From the NCBI GenBank assembly GCA_024641725.1, contig JAHECM010000148.1:1-6416 (forward strand): a stretch of 6,416 nt of DNA, in the 5' to 3' direction. Positions 4,675 to 6,416 of this stretch are shown piece by piece. The notes below the pieces were generated by a model. The model did not search any database and had not been told where the DNA came from. It was given only the letters and a program-made list of their open reading frames with translations. Source of the DNA: Limnohabitans sp. GTDB lineage: Bacteria > Pseudomonadota > Gammaproteobacteria > Burkholderiales > Burkholderiaceae_C. The position numbers and the translations under genes are program-made. The first letter of the stretch is position 1; every line of letters begins with the position of its first letter.

Positions 4675-6416
4675 GCCGCCTGGCGCAAGGTCTGCACCAC
4701 CGGCTGGCGCAACACCCCCGCCAAACTCAAGCTGCCTGCGGCCCACGCCAGCACGGCCCCCGACAGCCCCCCGGCCAGTGGCACCCACAGCGGCGGCTGC
4801 CAGCTGAACTCGAAGACGTAATGCGTCAATGCCCAGCCCACCGCCAGCGCCATGCTGCTGGCCATGAAACCCGCCAACCAACCCAGGCCCAGCAACTCGG
4901 CTCGCTGCACTTGGGCCAACAAACGCCGCTGCGCGCCCAGCGCCCGCATGATGGCGTACTCGCGCTCACGCGCCTGCCGGCTCGCGCCCACAGCCGCCAA
5001 CAGCACCATCAGGCCCGCCGTCAGGGTGAATCCAAACAAAAACTCCACCGCTCGGATGACTTGGTCCAGCACCCGCTGCACCTGCGCCAGCGAGGCGCGC
5101 ATGTCCACGCTGGTGATGTTGGGAAACTTTTGCACCAAGGTGCTTTCAAAGTTCTTGGCCCCATCGGGCGTGCGAAAAGCGGCCATATAGGTCATGGGCA
5201 AATCGGGCATCTGCGCCAGCGGAAAGAGCATGAAAAAATTGGCCCGCATGGACGCCCAGTCCACCTTGCGCACCGACGTGATGCGCGCCTCGTGCGCCAC
5301 CCCGCCCATGTCAAAGCGCAAACGGTCGCCCATCTTCAGGCCCAGTGTCTCGGCAATGCCCTGCTCCACGCTCACCCCGTCTGACTCGCCCGCCCGCCAG
5401 CGCCCAGCCACCAGCGGGTTGTGCGCAGGCAAGGTTTCGGTGTGCGAGAGGTTGAACTCGCGGTCCACCAAGCGGCGGGCACGGTCGGTGCTGAAGTCGC
5501 TGGACTGCACCTCGCGGCCATTGATGGCCACCAGCCGCCCCCGGATCATCGGGAACCAGTCAGGGGTCTCGACCTTGGCCGCCTTCAAATGCGCCAAAAA
5601 GTCGGGCGCTTGTTCGGGCTGCACATTGATGACAAAGCGGTCGGGGGCGTTTGCGGGTGTGGCCTGGCGCCAGCTGGCCACCAAGTCGGTGCGCAGCAGC
5701 ACCAACAAGGCCAGGGCCAGCAGCCCCACCGACAGGGCACTGACCTGCACCACCGCAAACACGGGCCGGGCCGCCACTTGCCGGGTGGCCAGGCGCAGCC
5801 AAGCCGGTGCCTGCTCGCTGGGCACAGTTCGGCGCAGCATCCACAAAGCGGCGGCGGCCAGCCCCGCAAACAAGAGCAACGCCAACGCAAAACCGCCCAC
5901 GGTGATGAGCCCCAAGGTCAGGTTGCGGCTGACCATCAGCAAGGTGAGCGCAAAGCCGAGCAAGCCCATGCCCAGCACCAAACCCGAGCGCAGCTGCAGC
6001 CCCCCCAGATCACGTCGAATCACGCGCAGCGGCGGCACCTGCGCCAGCTGCAGCACCGGCGGCAAGCCAAAGGCCACCAGCAGCGTCAGGCCCATGGCCA
6101 GGCCCATCAGGGCCGGTTGCAGACTGGCGGGAGGCAAACGGGTGTCCACGAGCCCCGCGAGCAGTGCCACAAAGCCCAAGTGCACGCCGTACCCGACCGC
6201 CACACCCAACACACTGGCCAACAGGCCCGCGCCCAAAAATTCGGTCGCGTAACTCAAAGTCAAGGTGCGCTGGCTTTGCCCCAGCACGCGCAGCATGGCG
6301 CAGGCGTCCAGCTGGCGCTCGGCAAAACTGCGCGACGCCAAAGCCACCGCCACAGCGCACAAAAGCGCGGCCAACAAGGCCACGAGGTTGAGAAATTGCC
6401 CAGCACGGTCCAGCGT
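4668..6416 (-). CDS. ABC transporter permease, FtsX/YbbP-like, C-terminal part
   Basis: This is an inner-membrane permease of the type VII (MacB/LolCDE/FtsX-like) class, most like E. coli YbbP (about 800 residues). Such proteins pair with a LolD/YbbA-type ATPase and usually do mechanical or lipid-related work rather than classical solute import. The open frame runs through the right edge; 582 codons are present and the start, first membrane helix and first periplasmic domain are outside. Counting from the edge, about six hydrophobic segments (roughly 10-28, 61-89, 103-119, 144-163, 168-193 and 219-241) precede a soluble periplasmic domain (about 245-450). Three more helices follow (about 455-477, 511-531, 545-567). 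FtsX signatures are ERQLDACAMLRVLG near the N-terminal side and EREYAIMRALGAQRR after the domain. A GTG at 6383 is an internal valine, not a start. No ATPase gene is in the window. The globin gene follows 27 bp downstream. The transported or moved substrate is unknown. Confidence 0.92.
   Translation of the reverse strand, partial: TLDRAGQFLNLVALLAALLCAVAVALASRSFAERQLDACAMLRVLGQSQRTLTLSYATEFLGAGLLASVLGVAVGYGVHLGFVALLAGLVDTRLPPASLQPALMGLAMGLTLLVAFGLPPVLQLAQVPPLRVIRRDLGGLQLRSGLVLGMGLLGFALTLLMVSRNLTLGLITVGGFALALLLFAGLAAAALWMLRRTVPSEQAPAWLRLATRQVAARPVFAVVQVSALSVGLLALALLVLLRTDLVASWRQATPANAPDRFVINVQPEQAPDFLAHLKAAKVETPDWFPMIRGRLVAINGREVQSSDFSTDRARRLVDREFNLSHTETLPAHNPLVAGRWRAGESDGVSVEQGIAETLGLKMGDRLRFDMGGVAHEARITSVRKVDWASMRANFFMLFPLAQMPDLPMTYMAAFRTPDGAKNFESTLVQKFPNITSVDMRASLAQVQRVLDQVIRAVEFLFGFTLTAGLMVLLAAVGASRQAREREYAIMRALGAQRRLLAQVQRAELLGLGWLAGFMASSMALAVGWALTHYVFEFSWQPPLWVPLAGGLSGAVLAWAAGSLSLAGVLRQPVVQTLRQAAQ

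Noticed and set aside
5194..6252. A 352-codon plus-strand open frame rich in Ser, Arg, Thr and Pro.
   Set aside because: It is antisense to the permease, whose membrane helices and FtsX signatures are clear; the composition is typical of a shadow frame.
6381..6383. GTG as the start of the permease.
   Set aside because: The frame stays open to the window end, and the residues upstream continue a hydrophobic FtsX segment; the visible part lacks the first helix and first periplasmic domain expected of YbbP-like proteins.
1..6416. A novel defence, mobile or secondary-metabolism system.
   Set aside because: All genes belong to recognisable conserved families, base composition looks even, and there are no long repeats, transposase, toxin-antitoxin pair or orphan gene.

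Overview
The window looks like an ordinary GC-rich chromosomal segment from a betaproteobacterium, most likely Burkholderiales and probably Comamonadaceae. This rests on protein flavour and gene order recalled from memory (fkpB-ispH-serS with radC divergent, and a permease, group II truncated globin and Smr protein in a row); no database search was run. Coding density is very high. The longest gene-free stretch is about 117 bp (2791-2907), and no mobile element, CRISPR array, rRNA or phage gene is visible.

Left block, all on the minus strand, in transcription order: fkpB/slpA (FKBP-type prolyl isomerase), ispH (last step of the MEP isoprenoid pathway), serS (seryl-tRNA synthetase), then the 5' half of a tRNA-Ser with anticodon CGA, cut by the left edge. 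fkpB and ispH overlap by one base. serS follows ispH after 27 bp and has no visible Shine-Dalgarno sequence. A SerRS gene thus lies directly before a gene for one of its own substrate tRNAs.

Middle: radC (plus strand) is divergent from fkpB. The 117 bp between their starts hold a plausible fkpB promoter, a short perfect hairpin in the fkpB leader, and a strong Shine-Dalgarno for radC. radC then runs tail to tail into the next block with only 5 bp between the two stop codons.

Right block, all on the minus strand, in transcription order: the C-terminal 582 codons of an FtsX/YbbP-like ABC transporter permease (start beyond the right edge), a group II truncated haemoglobin, and an Smr-domain protein. 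Gaps are 27 and 9 bp, so this is probably one operon. All three lie in the same reading frame, separated by single TGA codons. A 7-bp inverted repeat connects the permease stop with the base just before the globin start, where a ribosome binding site would be expected.

I see no convincing undescribed multi-gene system. The points most worth a second look are non-coding: the permease-globin junction, the serS 5' region with three CTGAC motifs spaced exactly 10 bp apart, and the serS/tRNA-Ser linkage.
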